The position numbers were made by a program, and so were the translations under genes. From Theristus sp. LFF4_11 (lineage: Eukaryota; Nematoda; Chromadorea; Monhysterida; Xyalidae): DNA of 28,010 nt. Under the pieces are notes generated by a model, which did not search any database, had not been told where the DNA came from, and saw nothing but the letters and a program-made list of their open reading frames with translations. Positions 27,845-28,010 of the stretch are shown here, piece after piece (positions within the stretch are counted from its first letter, which is position 1; each line of letters begins with the position of its first letter). The DNA lies in contig JASANC010001285.1 in the NCBI GenBank assembly GCA_030248135.1, positions 1 through 28,010 on the forward strand, given 5' to 3'.

Positions 27845-28010
27845 CTGCAATAGAAGCAGAACATTTTGAACGCAACAAAACTGTCGATTAAATTGTTGAG
27901 CGAAAAAAAATAAATTGAGAACATCAACGGTCAACTAAACACAATGTCAACACTGAGAAAAACGGAGCTACTAATCTCTGGCTCTTAAAACCAGTTTGTT
28001 TGTGAGCCTT
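27845..28010 (-). other. dgk-3: DGK intron sequence at the right edge
   Basis: Upstream of the first visible exon is a good acceptor (CTATTGCAG). The remaining 160 bp contain no frame resembling the missing start of EF-hand 1 or the N-terminal RVH-type domain of type I kinases, so those exons lie outside the window. Confidence 0.6.

Overview
This is eukaryotic genomic DNA, most likely from a nematode. The genes are split by GT-AG introns and use AATAAA poly(A) signals. One start codon lies 18 nt after a TTTCAG acceptor, as expected for spliced-leader trans-splicing. The first gene combines four-cysteine Kunitz modules with lustrin-type cysteine modules, an architecture expanded in nematodes. 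The species cannot be named from the sequence.

Three genes can be reconstructed well. (1) On the + strand at 1127-5094 is the 3' part of a cell-surface protein with alternating lustrin and Kunitz modules, one membrane helix and a proline-rich cytoplasmic tail. (2) On the + strand at 16638-20528 is a complete five-exon YebC/TACO1 gene, encoding a mitochondrial translation activator of 329 residues. (3) On the - strand at 27844-21107 are thirteen exons of a type I (EF-hand, two C1 domains) diacylglycerol kinase of the DGK-alpha/beta/gamma class. Its first exons lie beyond the right edge, and an extra upstream-type exon sits in its longest intron. Genes 2 and 3 are convergent. They serve unrelated processes, so nothing suggests a shared pathway. 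Weaker coding signals occur at 6080-7380 and 10916-12360.

The rest, especially 7.8-19.1 kb, is dense in repeats and mobile elements. Three hAT-like elements have intact 8-bp target duplications: 12583-13339, 16908-19111, and 16970-18010 nested in the second. There is also a tandem satellite of about 268 bp enclosed by long inverted repeats (14371-15643), a fold-back structure (13131-13600), a tRNA-headed SINE with a (CAA)n tail (about 2565-2840), paired MITEs in adjacent introns (4020-4172, 4619-4803), a TA-flanked MITE (22530-22693), C-rich and G-rich simple repeats, and interstitial telomere-like tracts.

The most interesting observation is in the TACO1 gene. The 2.2-kb outer hAT element landed exactly on the exon 1/intron 1 boundary. 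Its 8-bp target duplication CCGGTGGG contains the 5' splice site, so one copy of the donor GT was left on each side of the transposon. The element therefore enlarged the intron instead of destroying the gene, and it was itself later hit by a second hAT element.
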